Shown in pieces: positions 41,723-48,456 of a stretch of DNA of 54,082 nt. Every line of letters starts with the position of its first letter. Position 1 is the stretch's first letter. The position numbers and the translations under genes are program-made. Below the pieces are notes generated by a model. The model did no database searches. It was not told where the DNA came from and was given only the letters and a program-made list of their open reading frames with translations. The stretch comes from a virus: positions 1-54,082 of the IMG/VR virus record IMGVR_UViG_3300021962_000143; one strand, given 5' to 3'.

Positions 41723-41738
41723 ACAGGGTTCACCCTGT
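41723..41738 (+). promoter_or_regulatory. Hairpin in leader of the ribonucleotide reductase gene
   Basis: ACAGGG pairs with CCCTGT around a TTCA loop. A second fold, GTGCGTGG (41772-41779) with CCACGGCAC (41789-41797), lies just downstream and would include the GTG start. The leader between the previous stop and the reductase gene is 81 bases. Whether these form a riboswitch is not shown. Confidence 0.4.
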
Positions 41739-41771
41739 GCAGATGTATTTTGAAGTAAACAAAGTTAACAA

Positions 41772-43889
41772 GTGCGTGGTAGGTTTCGCCACGGCACAAT
41801 AGGTCTCCCTGTTGAGGGGTATTTACATAAACACAGAAATGGTGGTAAGGAATTGGGTCTGTTCTCTTTTGAATTAACAAATGATTTCGTCGCTTCGTAC
41901 AAGGACAAGAAGGCTCCTTTTGGGTACAGGGATGCCGCTGGAAACTCAGTTGGAGAGATTACTTTTCTCCGTACCTATTCACGCCTAAAGGCAGATGGTA
42001 CTAAGGAGACTTGGGTAGACGTGTGTGAGCGAGTCATCAACGGCATGTACTCCTTGCAGAAAGACCATGCCAAAAGTCAGAGACTACCTTGGTCTGATGC
42101 CAAGGCAGCAGCCTCTGCTAAAGAAGCATTTGACCGTCTCTTCAACTTGAAGTGGACTCCACCTGGACGTGGACTATGGGTAATGGGTACCCCCCTCGTT
42201 AATGAGCAACGCAACTCTGCTGCCTTGCAGAACTGCGCTTTCGTATCAACAGGGTCAATGGTCAAGACTGACCCAGCAAAACCATTTGCTTTTCTAATGG
42301 AAGCATCAATGCTTGGTGTTGGTGTGGGCTTTGACGACAAGGGTGCAGATAAGGACTTCACAATTTATGAACCAAAAGAAACTTACGAGTATAAAATCCC
42401 TGACACCAGAGAAGGATGGGTTGAATCAACAGCCGCCCTCATCAATGCCTACCTCAAGCCAGATACGAAGGCTCCAGTATTTGATTACGAAGAAATCCGC
42501 CCAGCAGGTGCGCCAATCAAAACCTTTGGTGGAACTGCAGCAGGACACGAACCTCTCTTAAGATTACATAACCACATCAATAAGATGTTTGCTGGTCGTG
42601 CAGGTCAGAAGTTAACTAAGACCGACATTGCAGACATCGGAAACATGATTGGTGTCTGTGTTGTATCAGGCAACGTTCGTCGCTCTGCAGAACTTCTTAT
42701 TGGTCAGATTGATGACGAGAACTTCTTAAACCTCAAGAACCCAGAGGTCTATCCAGAGCGCAACTCTTACGACCCTGCTAACCCAGGTTGGGCTTGGATG
42801 TCTAACAACTCTGTAGAAGCAAAGGTTGGCTCAGACTTCTCAAAGATTATTGACGGAATCGTTCGTAATGGTGAGCCTGGCGTTGTATGGATGGATGTAT
42901 CACGCAAGTATGGTCGTCTTATTGACCCACCTAACAACAAAGACTGGCGCATCGCTGGATACAACCCTTGCGCTGAACAATCTCTTGAGTCATACGAGTG
43001 TTGCACACTTGTAGAAACATATTTAAACCGCCATACAGACCTTGAAGACTTTAAGCGCACATTGAAGTTTGCTTATCTGTACGCAAAGACTGTGACGCTT
43101 CTCCCAACGCACTGGGAAGAGACAAACGCAATTATGCAACGCAACCGCCGTATTGGAACTTCTATTTCAGGAATCGCAAACTTTGCCGACAACAACGGAT
43201 GGACTGTATTGCGTGACTGGTTGAACAACGGATACGAAGTCATTAAGAAGTATGATGAATCTTATTCTGAGTGGCTTGGAATCCGTCAGTCAATCAAGAT
43301 GACTACAGTAAAGCCATCAGGAACTGTATCTATCCTTGCTGGTGAATCTCCTGGAGTGCACTGGGCATCAGGAGGAAAGTTCTTTAACAGAGCAATTCGT
43401 TTTGCTAATACTGACCCAATGCTTCCTTTGTTTAAGATGGCTAACTATAGAGTTGAACCTGCATCTGAATCTCCTGACACAACTAGCGTTGTCTTCTTCC
43501 CAATTGAAACTAACGCAAAGCGTGCAGAGAAAGAAGTTTCAGTTCACGAAAAGGTTGCACTTGCAGTTGTAGTTCAACGATACTGGTCAGATAACTCTGT
43601 CTCTGTAACTGTTACCTTTGACCCTGAGAAAGAAGCAGACTCTATTGCTTCCATCTTGCACATGCACGATGGTCAGCTAAAGACGATTAGTTTCTTGCCT
43701 ATGGGTAATGCAGTTTATCCTCAGATGCCTTACACACAGATTACTTCTGAAGAGTATGAAGAAGGTTGCATGAGTCTAATGCCTATTGACTTATCAGGTG
43801 TTTACGCAGGTATGGCAGCCGATGCTATCGGAGAGGCTTACTGCACAACAGATGCTTGTGAGGTTAAGTTAATCAAGGACAGTCAATGA
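41772..43889 (+). CDS. nrdJ: Class II (adenosylcobalamin-dependent) ribonucleotide reductase
   Basis: The 705-residue protein reduces ribonucleotides using a B12-derived radical. Key residues are in place: NPC (398-400) with the thiyl-radical Cys C400 and E402, the redox pair C155 and C411 (spacing 400-411 like the Lactobacillus enzyme, 408-419), and the C-terminal shuttle pair C691 and C696. A GNVRRSAEL segment marks the substrate region. No NrdB-like subunit is visible. The GTG at 41772 has no clear ribosome-binding site, and a TTG near 41853 lies after AAGGA, so the true start is uncertain. Confidence 0.92.
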   Translation: MRGRFRHGTIGLPVEGYLHKHRNGGKELGLFSFELTNDFVASYKDKKAPFGYRDAAGNSVGEITFLRTYSRLKADGTKETWVDVCERVINGMYSLQKDHAKSQRLPWSDAKAAASAKEAFDRLFNLKWTPPGRGLWVMGTPLVNEQRNSAALQNCAFVSTGSMVKTDPAKPFAFLMEASMLGVGVGFDDKGADKDFTIYEPKETYEYKIPDTREGWVESTAALINAYLKPDTKAPVFDYEEIRPAGAPIKTFGGTAAGHEPLLRLHNHINKMFAGRAGQKLTKTDIADIGNMIGVCVVSGNVRRSAELLIGQIDDENFLNLKNPEVYPERNSYDPANPGWAWMSNNSVEAKVGSDFSKIIDGIVRNGEPGVVWMDVSRKYGRLIDPPNNKDWRIAGYNPCAEQSLESYECCTLVETYLNRHTDLEDFKRTLKFAYLYAKTVTLLPTHWEETNAIMQRNRRIGTSISGIANFADNNGWTVLRDWLNNGYEVIKKYDESYSEWLGIRQSIKMTTVKPSGTVSILAGESPGVHWASGGKFFNRAIRFANTDPMLPLFKMANYRVEPASESPDTTSVVFFPIETNAKRAEKEVSVHEKVALAVVVQRYWSDNSVSVTVTFDPEKEADSIASILHMHDGQLKTISFLPMGNAVYPQMPYTQITSEEYEEGCMSLMPIDLSGVYAGMAADAIGEAYCTTDACEVKLIKDSQ

Positions 43890-43975
43890 AAGTTAGATGT
43901 TTGAAGTGCTTTGAGGAGTTTGAAGAACTCCCAAAAGAATCTTCTGATGGCATCTGCTACTCGTGTAGAGATTAG
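43886..43975 (+). CDS. Zinc microprotein, 29 residues
   Basis: This 29-residue frame overlaps the reductase stop (ATGA) and reads MKVRCLKCFEEFEELPKESS..., with CLKC (5-8) and CYSC (24-27) giving a zinc knuckle. It ends six bases before the terminator. The overlap and Cys pairs support a real gene. It may serve the reductase, but that is only positional. Confidence 0.65.
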   Translation: MKVRCLKCFEEFEELPKESSDGICYSCRD

Positions 43976-43979
43976 AAAA

Positions 43980-44016
43980 AGCCCCTATAGTAAATAAACT
44001 ATAGGGGCTTTTTTTA
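43980..44016. terminator. Bidirectional transcription terminator between convergent arms
   Basis: AGCCCCTATAGT (43980-43991) pairs perfectly with ACTATAGGGGCT (43998-44009) across the six-base loop AAATAA. It has an A-run on the left and a T-run on the right, so it works from both sides. It lies where the plus-strand and minus-strand gene blocks meet. Confidence 0.9.
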
Positions 44017-44409
44017 CTTCTTGTTTTTAGGTGGGTTTCTTTTATGCTTTTTCTCTAGTTGTGCTTTTCTGTTGCGAGCACTTCTTTGCTTAGACTCAAC
44101 CTGTGCTTGTGCTGCTGCTGCCTGTTGTTGTTGGCGTAGTTCAACATCTTTCATTGGACGGCTTGTGTCTCTGATTACTGTAATAATCTTTGTTGCTGGT
44201 CGGTCTGTAACAATCTTAATGTGATGGTCTAGATTGTTTGGGTCACGATGCTCGGTAATCATTACATTAGGGTCAGTCTTTGACGGCATACTCGTTCCAT
44301 GTTTAGCCACGTGCTTTACTGTTTCCCAATCTACATCTCTTTCCCAAGAACGGTCTCCTGCATGAAGACTTGCTTGTGGGTTTAAGATTAGGTGTTGGAT
44401 TGCTGACAT
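44014..44409 (-). CDS. DUF4258-like protein with Lys/Gln-rich tail
   Basis: The 131-residue protein starts MSAIQHLILNPQASLHAGDR and continues WERDVDWETVKHVAKHGTS, then ...ITEHRDPNNLDHHIKIVTDRP and TKIITVIRD. This resembles the small DUF4258/toxin-like fold in which a conserved His, a helix and two closing strands occur. The C-terminal 45 residues are Gln/Ala and Lys/Arg-rich. It is the last gene of the minus arm, running into the shared terminator. Toxicity is not shown. Confidence 0.6.
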   Translation of the reverse strand: MSAIQHLILNPQASLHAGDRSWERDVDWETVKHVAKHGTSMPSKTDPNVMITEHRDPNNLDHHIKIVTDRPATKIITVIRDTSRPMKDVELRQQQQAAAAQAQVESKQRSARNRKAQLEKKHKRNPPKNKK

Positions 44410-44416
44410 AGATACA

Positions 44417-44456
44417 AGGATAAAGAAAAAGCCCTGATTTCTCAGGGCTTATCCTT
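44417..44456 (-). terminator. Hairpin between two minus-strand genes
   Basis: AAGCCCTGA (44429-44437) pairs with TCAGGGCTT (44442-44450), and outside it AAGGATAA (44417-44424) pairs with TTATCCTT (44449-44456). In the minus direction a T-rich stretch follows the inner stem. It lies between the 52-residue gene and the DUF4258-like gene. Confidence 0.7.
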
Positions 44457-44613
44457 ACTTACTTAAAATCCGTTTGGCTTCATTAGCCTTAATGCTCATG
44501 TATCCAGTCTTTCTTGGATTCATGCTTCCAGGCTTTTTGTAACCTGTGCCTTTCGGCATGTTTGCAATGCGAGTTTGAAGTGCCGCCGCAACTTTGTCAT
44601 GGTGCTTTGCCAT
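44455..44613 (-). CDS. Small basic hypothetical protein, 52 residues
   Basis: This 52-residue frame has an ideal GGGGGAG site five to six bases before its ATG at 44613. The sequence is basic (MAKHHDKVAAALQTRIANMP at the start, then TGYKKPGSMNPRKTGYMSIK). The size and composition match small DNA-binding or scaffold-like phage proteins. It is bounded by two terminators, so it may be made as its own transcript. No family is recognised. Confidence 0.65.
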   Translation of the reverse strand: MAKHHDKVAAALQTRIANMPKGTGYKKPGSMNPRKTGYMSIKANEAKRILSK

Positions 44614-44655
44614 TGACTCCCCCTTTCCTTATCTAAGTGTAACACAAAAAGAAAA

Positions 44656-44675
44656 CCCCCTCATTTCTGAGGGGG
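44656..44675 (-). terminator. Terminator after the endolysin-type gene
   Basis: CCCCCTCA (44656-44663) pairs with TGAGGGGG (44668-44675) around TTTC. Read on the minus strand, the stem is followed by TTTTCTTTTTGTG, a good T-run. It lies 42 bases beyond the endolysin stop. Confidence 0.8.
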
Positions 44676-44716
44676 CTTCCGTTATGCGCCTGCTTTTGCT
44701 ATGGCTTTTGCTTTGG

Positions 44717-45256
44717 CTACGACTTTTGCACCTTTGGAAACTTCTTTAACCAACGCTTTACAACGCTAGTCTCAGTTCCTTTCCATGCGCTCCAATCTTT
44801 ACCACCATTGCTCATGTGATAAGCAATTTTGGCATTAACCACAGGGTTGAACAGTTCAGCATTAGAAGCCAAATTGAACTTATCACGCCTTTCATCACCT
44901 AATGAACCAAGCATGTTTACTTGGAATAGACCATAGGAGTTGTCTCCTGTCTTACGATTACCGTTGTGTGATAGCGGATTACCATGTGATTCTTTCTTTG
45001 CAATAGCCCATGCTTCTTTTAGGTCTTGACCTTTGAAGCCTACGGCACTGAGAAGTTCTACTAACTGGTGGTCAGTAAGACTATCTGCATTGACATACTT
45101 GACTAATGCATCTACTTGCTTTTCTTGCTGGCTTGTTAGTGCTTCGGCTTTTGTTGGCGTAAAGGCTGGCGGTAACCCGACAACCATTTGAGCAAACATA
45201 AACATCGCTGTAAACAGCGACCCGAACACCATCTTGCCTCTTTTTGTTAGTTTCAT
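44717..45256 (-). CDS. Exported SLT-type lytic transglycosylase, probable endolysin
   Basis: From ATG 45256 (GGAG site) the protein has 179 residues; a GTG six bases earlier overlaps the integrase stop. Residues 1-38 are a signal peptide: a basic start, a hydrophobic stretch (FGSLFTAMFMFAQMVVGL), then AEA as likely cleavage site. The enzyme part has the transglycosylase pattern KKESHGNPLSHN (E89 catalytic) and DNSYGLFQVNMLG (106-118). It degrades the cell wall at lysis, exported by the host Sec route. It adjoins the integrase. A basic frame overlaps its end (see findings). Confidence 0.82.
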   Translation of the reverse strand: MKLTKRGKMVFGSLFTAMFMFAQMVVGLPPAFTPTKAEALTSQQEKQVDALVKYVNADSLTDHQLVELLSAVGFKGQDLKEAWAIAKKESHGNPLSHNGNRKTGDNSYGLFQVNMLGSLGDERRDKFNLASNAELFNPVVNAKIAYHMSNGGKDWSAWKGTETSVVKRWLKKFPKVQKS

Positions 45257-45258
45257 AA

Positions 45259-46614
45259 TCACTCCAAATAGTCATTCACAACCTCGGCTGCGTTTGACTG
45301 CTGGTGGCGGATACGATGCAGGTATCTCTCCGTAGTTACGATTGACTGGTGACCTAACCGCTCTTTGACCTCATGCACATCTACCCCGTTCTTTAACAAC
45401 TGGGTAGCGTTAGCGTGCCGTAGGTCGTGAGTAGTGGGATACCAACCAATCCCTGACTTGTTGATGGCTTCGTTCCAAATGGCTCGCCACTTGTCACGAG
45501 GTAGGTGTCTTTCGCTAAGGCTTTTGCTATGGCTTTTGCTAGGGCTTTCGCTTTTGCTAAGGCTTTTGCTAGTGCTTTTGCTAAGGCTTTCTACCTTGCC
45601 CTTTCCCTTGTCCTTTCTATAGTGATTGCGGTACTCCCTAACCGCTTCTTTACACGCCTCACACCTACAACCGCCGACATTGTATGAATACGCCGTTGCG
45701 TGTTGGAATCTCCTGCTTCCAATGGTGTAAGGCTTCCCAACCACGCTTGTGGTAGGGCTTTCTATTTTACCCTTCTTCTCAACCAGGTGCTTTGAGAAGA
45801 TAAGGTCTTCTTTTGCTAGGGCTTTTGCCTTTACAAACTTCTTTATCTCTGCTATTAGAGCTGAGCTCAGCACAACAGTTCTTTTATTTCCGTTCTTTGT
45901 AGCTGGCACAACGAGAAATCTTGTCCCCTCGGACTTTGTCCCTGCGGGCTGGTATGCGTAGCCAACATCTGAGACTGTGCGCCTGACATAGACCTCTTTA
46001 GATTGGAAGTTAAAGTCTTTGACTCTGAGTTCTGTGGCTTCTCCGTATCGGCAACCAGAGGCTATGAGAAACTGTGCTAAAAGACGGCTTCCGTCTGTGG
46101 GTAAGTTCTTTAAGATAGCCTGAAAGTCTTTAGGCTCTAGGGTGTAGGTAGGGTCAGGCTTGGGCGTGCTTAGTCTTATGCGGTGGGTGGGGTTTGTGGC
46201 TATCGCTTCGTCATCTACGGCGAGCCTGAACAGAGAACCTAAAGAAGTCTTTAGGTGTGAGATTGTGCTTGGGCTAATCCCTTGATTTGCGAGATTATCA
46301 AACAGGGTCTTTATGTCTTTCTTGGTGATTGCGGAGATGCGCTTAGACCCAAAAGAAGGTTGGGCATACTTCTTTAGCAGGGTAATGTAGTTCTTGCGGG
46401 TTATGACTCGTATGTCATTCGCCGCCGTAAGTTTGGCTAAGTAATCGTTGAATGTCTTTTGGTTTTCGGGCATTAGATTAAACTCGCCTTCTTCGGCAAG
46501 TAATCCAGCGTTAAGTGCTTTAGCCCTAGATGAGAAAGTGCCTACGGATTTGACTTTTCCGTCTTGGCGGTAATAGGCGGTAAATCGCCCTTTGCGTTTA
46601 ACTGCGTAAGCCAT
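45259..46614 (-). CDS. int: Tyrosine integrase with a zinc module and Ser-Lys repeat insertion
   Basis: The 451-residue protein has an arm-binding N-terminus (MAYAVKRKGRFTAYYRQDGK), core-binding helices at about 55-135 and a catalytic domain with R189 (SGCRYGE), H396 and R399 (THDLRHANA), H422 (LGHQS) and Y431 (TERYLHR). Between about 300 and 370 is an insertion: a GCRCEACKEAVREYRNHYRK zinc motif (315-334) and then Ser-Lys repeats (344-366). The catalytic set is complete. It would integrate the phage at a host site, so the phage is probably temperate. No attP is visible. Confidence 0.93.
   Translation of the reverse strand: MAYAVKRKGRFTAYYRQDGKVKSVGTFSSRAKALNAGLLAEEGEFNLMPENQKTFNDYLAKLTAANDIRVITRKNYITLLKKYAQPSFGSKRISAITKKDIKTLFDNLANQGISPSTISHLKTSLGSLFRLAVDDEAIATNPTHRIRLSTPKPDPTYTLEPKDFQAILKNLPTDGSRLLAQFLIASGCRYGEATELRVKDFNFQSKEVYVRRTVSDVGYAYQPAGTKSEGTRFLVVPATKNGNKRTVVLSSALIAEIKKFVKAKALAKEDLIFSKHLVEKKGKIESPTTSVVGKPYTIGSRRFQHATAYSYNVGGCRCEACKEAVREYRNHYRKDKGKGKVESLSKSTSKSLSKSESPSKSHSKSLSERHLPRDKWRAIWNEAINKSGIGWYPTTHDLRHANATQLLKNGVDVHEVKERLGHQSIVTTERYLHRIRHQQSNAAEVVNDYLE
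45505..45595 (-). repeat. Low-complexity 12-base repeat coding Ser-Lys in the integrase
   Basis: About six imperfect copies of a GCTTTTGCTA(T/A)G-like unit, each 12 bases, lie in tandem. On the coding strand they give the SKSHSKSLSE tract. The same unit recurs at 44692-44714 and 45811-45830. Confidence 0.75.
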
Positions 46615-46655
46615 AAAGCCACCCTACCAGCGAGTAACTTAGAAGGCAAAACAAA

Positions 46656-46692
46656 AAAGGGGGTAGATTGCACTTGGCAACCTACCCCCTTT
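46656..46692 (-). terminator. Terminator between HNH and integrase genes
   Basis: AAAGGGGGTAG (46656-46666) pairs with CTACCCCCTTT (46682-46692) around a 15-base loop. In the minus direction CCCCCTTTTTTG follows the stem, so it ends transcription after the HNH gene (stop at 46701). Confidence 0.85.
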
Positions 46693-46700
46693 AATGTAGT

Positions 46701-47222
46701 TTATTTAACCTTCTTTAAGGCTTTGTATTGCTTGGTGCTTTTAACCTTGCGCCTAGTGTCTTTATCTTCTAAAGACATTTGGAAACGCCAAGAGTTAATT
46801 TCTAAGTGTGTTTTTATTCTATGACAACTAGAACAACGAACAACACACTTCTTTATCTCTTTCTTTAGCGCGTCAATAGTCGCATTGTTATTTAATGCAG
46901 TACCTATGTCAAACTTCTTGCTATGAACATGGTCAAACTCTAGTGCTAAGACATTTGCTTCACCACAATCTATGCAAGGGTTCTTCTTTAGGTACTCAAA
47001 CACCAACTTTCTTGCAGATAGATTTCTAACTGCATGATTGTTCTTTTGGCGTTTAGATACACATGGCTTGCACTTACCTTCCCAACCTTCTTTACCATTG
47101 GCTTGCACCTTTGGTTGAAAAGCAGATAGGGGCTTGGCTTTACCGCAACCATTACAAGGTCTTTTGCCTTGTGTTAGTAACGCTTTGCGCTTTGCCGTTC
47201 GTGCAACAGACCCTTTACGCAA
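46701..47222 (-). CDS. HNH endonuclease with zinc ribbons; N-terminus extends to about 47342
   Basis: Read from TTG 47222 this is 173 residues. It carries a CNGCGKAKPLSAFQP...CKPC ribbon at about 23-56 and an HNH nuclease with CIDCGEANVLALEFDHVH (H as metal ligand) and VVRCSSCHRIKTHLE. The frame stays open 40 codons further upstream and encodes a second ribbon (TCIGCFYDLPLSQFNKH, then RCKKCQ) just like the first, so the protein really begins there. No ATG, GTG or TTG is found in that part; only ATA at 47342, behind AAGGGA. HNH proteins cut DNA and may be homing enzymes. Confidence 0.8.
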   Translation of the reverse strand: MRKGSVARTAKRKALLTQGKRPCNGCGKAKPLSAFQPKVQANGKEGWEGKCKPCVSKRQKNNHAVRNLSARKLVFEYLKKNPCIDCGEANVLALEFDHVHSKKFDIGTALNNNATIDALKKEIKKCVVRCSSCHRIKTHLEINSWRFQMSLEDKDTRRKVKSTKQYKALKKVK

Positions 47223-47325
47223 GATTGCTTGGCACTTCTTACACCTTGCTCTCTTGCCGTATTGACCCTGTGTGTGCTTGTTAAACTGCGATAGCGGTAG
47301 GTCGTAGAAACAACCGATACAGGTT

Positions 47326-47517
47326 TTACTTCGTTGTGCTATTTGTTTTGTCCCTTCGGGCTTGACTTGTTAAGTGCCACTTACCGCAGATTTCGCATTT
47401 GTAAGTAGCACAAGGTTTCTTTCTATTGTTATTTAGCCAATGATTTTTCCAAATTAAACTCATGGCTTTTTCTGCTTTGTACCTAGTTGGGTACGCAGTT
47501 TTTTCTTCGCACCTCAT
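47326..47517 (-). CDS. Zinc-knuckle protein, 63 residues
   Basis: From ATG 47517 (overlapping the stop of the gene before, TGATG) the protein has 63 residues. It has a basic helix (TRYKAEKAMSLIWKNHW) then KCEICGKWHLTS with CEIC and His, like small phage zinc knuckles. The end runs into the open frame of the HNH gene. A longer GTG start at 47556 is unlikely. Function unknown. Confidence 0.65.
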   Translation of the reverse strand: MRCEEKTAYPTRYKAEKAMSLIWKNHWLNNNRKKPCATYKCEICGKWHLTSQARRDKTNSTTK

Positions 47518-47678
47518 CAGCCTATTTCTCTCTGCACACAGTTGTAACAGAACCACATTACAACTTCTTTATTACTTGTAATGTCTTTGCCATTTGCTCG
47601 GACACCTTGTTGATTGCAACTATCGCAGACCCATAGTTCATCTGCGCTAGTTAGTCGGCGTACTTCTACATACCCCAT
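47514..47678 (-). CDS. Zinc-ribbon microprotein, 54 residues
   Basis: This 54-residue frame starts in a TAATG overlap with the gene before. CDSC (18-21) and CYNC (44-47) form a zinc ribbon with 22 residues between the pairs. The TGA overlaps the ATG of the next gene. Both overlaps support a real gene in this compact minus-strand operon. Confidence 0.65.
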
Positions 47679-47863
47679 TAGTAACCCCCTAAACATTCTT
47701 CGCTTCGTGTGTGATACAACCTAATCTTTGCCATGAGGTCTAGCGTAGGAGAATTGAGTATGGTCTTACACGCACCACACTCTGTTACATACTCCTGCGC
47801 TTCTTCGTGCCATTGAATAGGACTTCTTTCAGGCTTCTTAAATCTTTTGACTTCTTTAGCCAT
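47678..47863 (-). CDS. Small zinc-type protein, 61 residues
   Basis: From ATG 47863, behind GGAGAAAG, this is 61 residues; a longer start at 47881 is less likely. The sequence is basic at the start (MAKEVKRFKKPERSPIQW) and has CGAC near 35-38 and a later Cys with His (YHTRSEEC). This is a possible zinc site. It overlaps the membrane protein gene upstream. The function is unknown. Confidence 0.65.
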   Translation of the reverse strand: MAKEVKRFKKPERSPIQWHEEAQEYVTECGACKTILNSPTLDLMAKIRLYHTRSEECLGGY

Positions 47864-48014
47864 TCTTCTTTCTCCGTTCATCTCTTAGTGCTACTTGCAA
47901 GATACGGATTTTCTTTTGGAGATGAATGTTCTCTCTCCAAAATAATCCCATTACTGCAAGAGAACCTGCTAGTGCTATTACTATTCCAATTAGTGTTCCT
48001 GTGTCTAAATACAT
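47856..48014 (-). CDS. Single-pass membrane protein
   Basis: From ATG 48014, behind AAAGGGAA, this is 52 residues. One membrane helix spans about 7-26 (TLIGIVIALAGSLAVMGLFW), then a basic, helical tail (ENIHLQKKIRILQVALRDERRKK). A GTG-type or earlier start at 48047 is less likely. The topology fits an N-out helix with a cytoplasmic coil. It could be a lysis or superinfection protein; no proof. Confidence 0.6.
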   Translation of the reverse strand: MYLDTGTLIGIVIALAGSLAVMGLFWRENIHLQKKIRILQVALRDERRKKNG

Positions 48015-48018
48015 TTCT

Positions 48019-48207
48019 TTATTCCCTTTCTGTAACTTCGGATACAACCTTTAACACATAGTTCTTGTCGTTAAGGTCTAGGTCATTTATTTGGTCTTGC
48101 GCTTTACCAACAATGACTTCCCATAAGTTGTTAGCCGTATGTTCATCATTGTTAAGTGTTACTGCAATAGCAGTTGTTAGTTCTACTTTGTACGATTTAA
48201 TTGCCAT
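48019..48207 (-). CDS. Small hypothetical protein, 62 residues
   Basis: The 62-residue protein is strand-helix-strand (KSYKVELTTAIAVTLNND, then ANNLWEVIVGKAQDQI, then NYVLKVVSEVTE), like a small ferredoxin-like or MTH1187-like fold. Its ribosome-binding site is the GGGAGGGG at the end of the previous gene. No family is certain. Confidence 0.6.
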   Translation of the reverse strand: MAIKSYKVELTTAIAVTLNNDEHTANNLWEVIVGKAQDQINDLDLNDKNYVLKVVSEVTERE

Positions 48208-48213
48208 TCTTCT

Positions 48214-48456
48214 TTACCCCTCCCATAGTTCATCATCATCATAAAGAAAACCACTTTCAACTTCAATGCACCTTTCGCACCAAGCCTTAGTTTTGTATTT
48301 TCTTTTGTCTTTTGCTATCCAAGCAGAGCCACTTCGTATGAACCAACTCCATTCGTTCTTGTCTATCTTCTTTATCTGAAATAAATCATCTTTAGTTTGA
48401 TAGACACCGCTAGATACTTGATACATCTTCAAGGGTTTTGTTGGTTTCACTTGCAT
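48214..48456 (-). CDS. Hypothetical protein ending in ELWEG
   Basis: From ATG 48456, with AAGGAG seven bases before, this is 80 residues; a start at 48498 is less likely. It is aromatic-rich with strands (KMYQVSSGVYQTKDDLFQIKK, then WFIRSGSAWIAKDKRKYKTK) and a CERC pair (61-64). The end is DDDELWEG. The codons of this end contain the ribosome-binding site of the next gene. It overlaps the Api92-like gene by 47 bases. Confidence 0.6.
   Translation of the reverse strand: MQVKPTKPLKMYQVSSGVYQTKDDLFQIKKIDKNEWSWFIRSGSAWIAKDKRKYKTKAWCERCIEVESGFLYDDDELWEG

Noticed and set aside
41772-41797. Stem-loop as a tRNA
   Set aside because: Only one arm is present, with no acceptor stem, T-loop or 3' CCA-like end.
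46615-46655. attP core next to the integrase
   Set aside because: No tRNA-like identity segment, arm-type repeats or second copy could be seen, so an attachment site is not supported.
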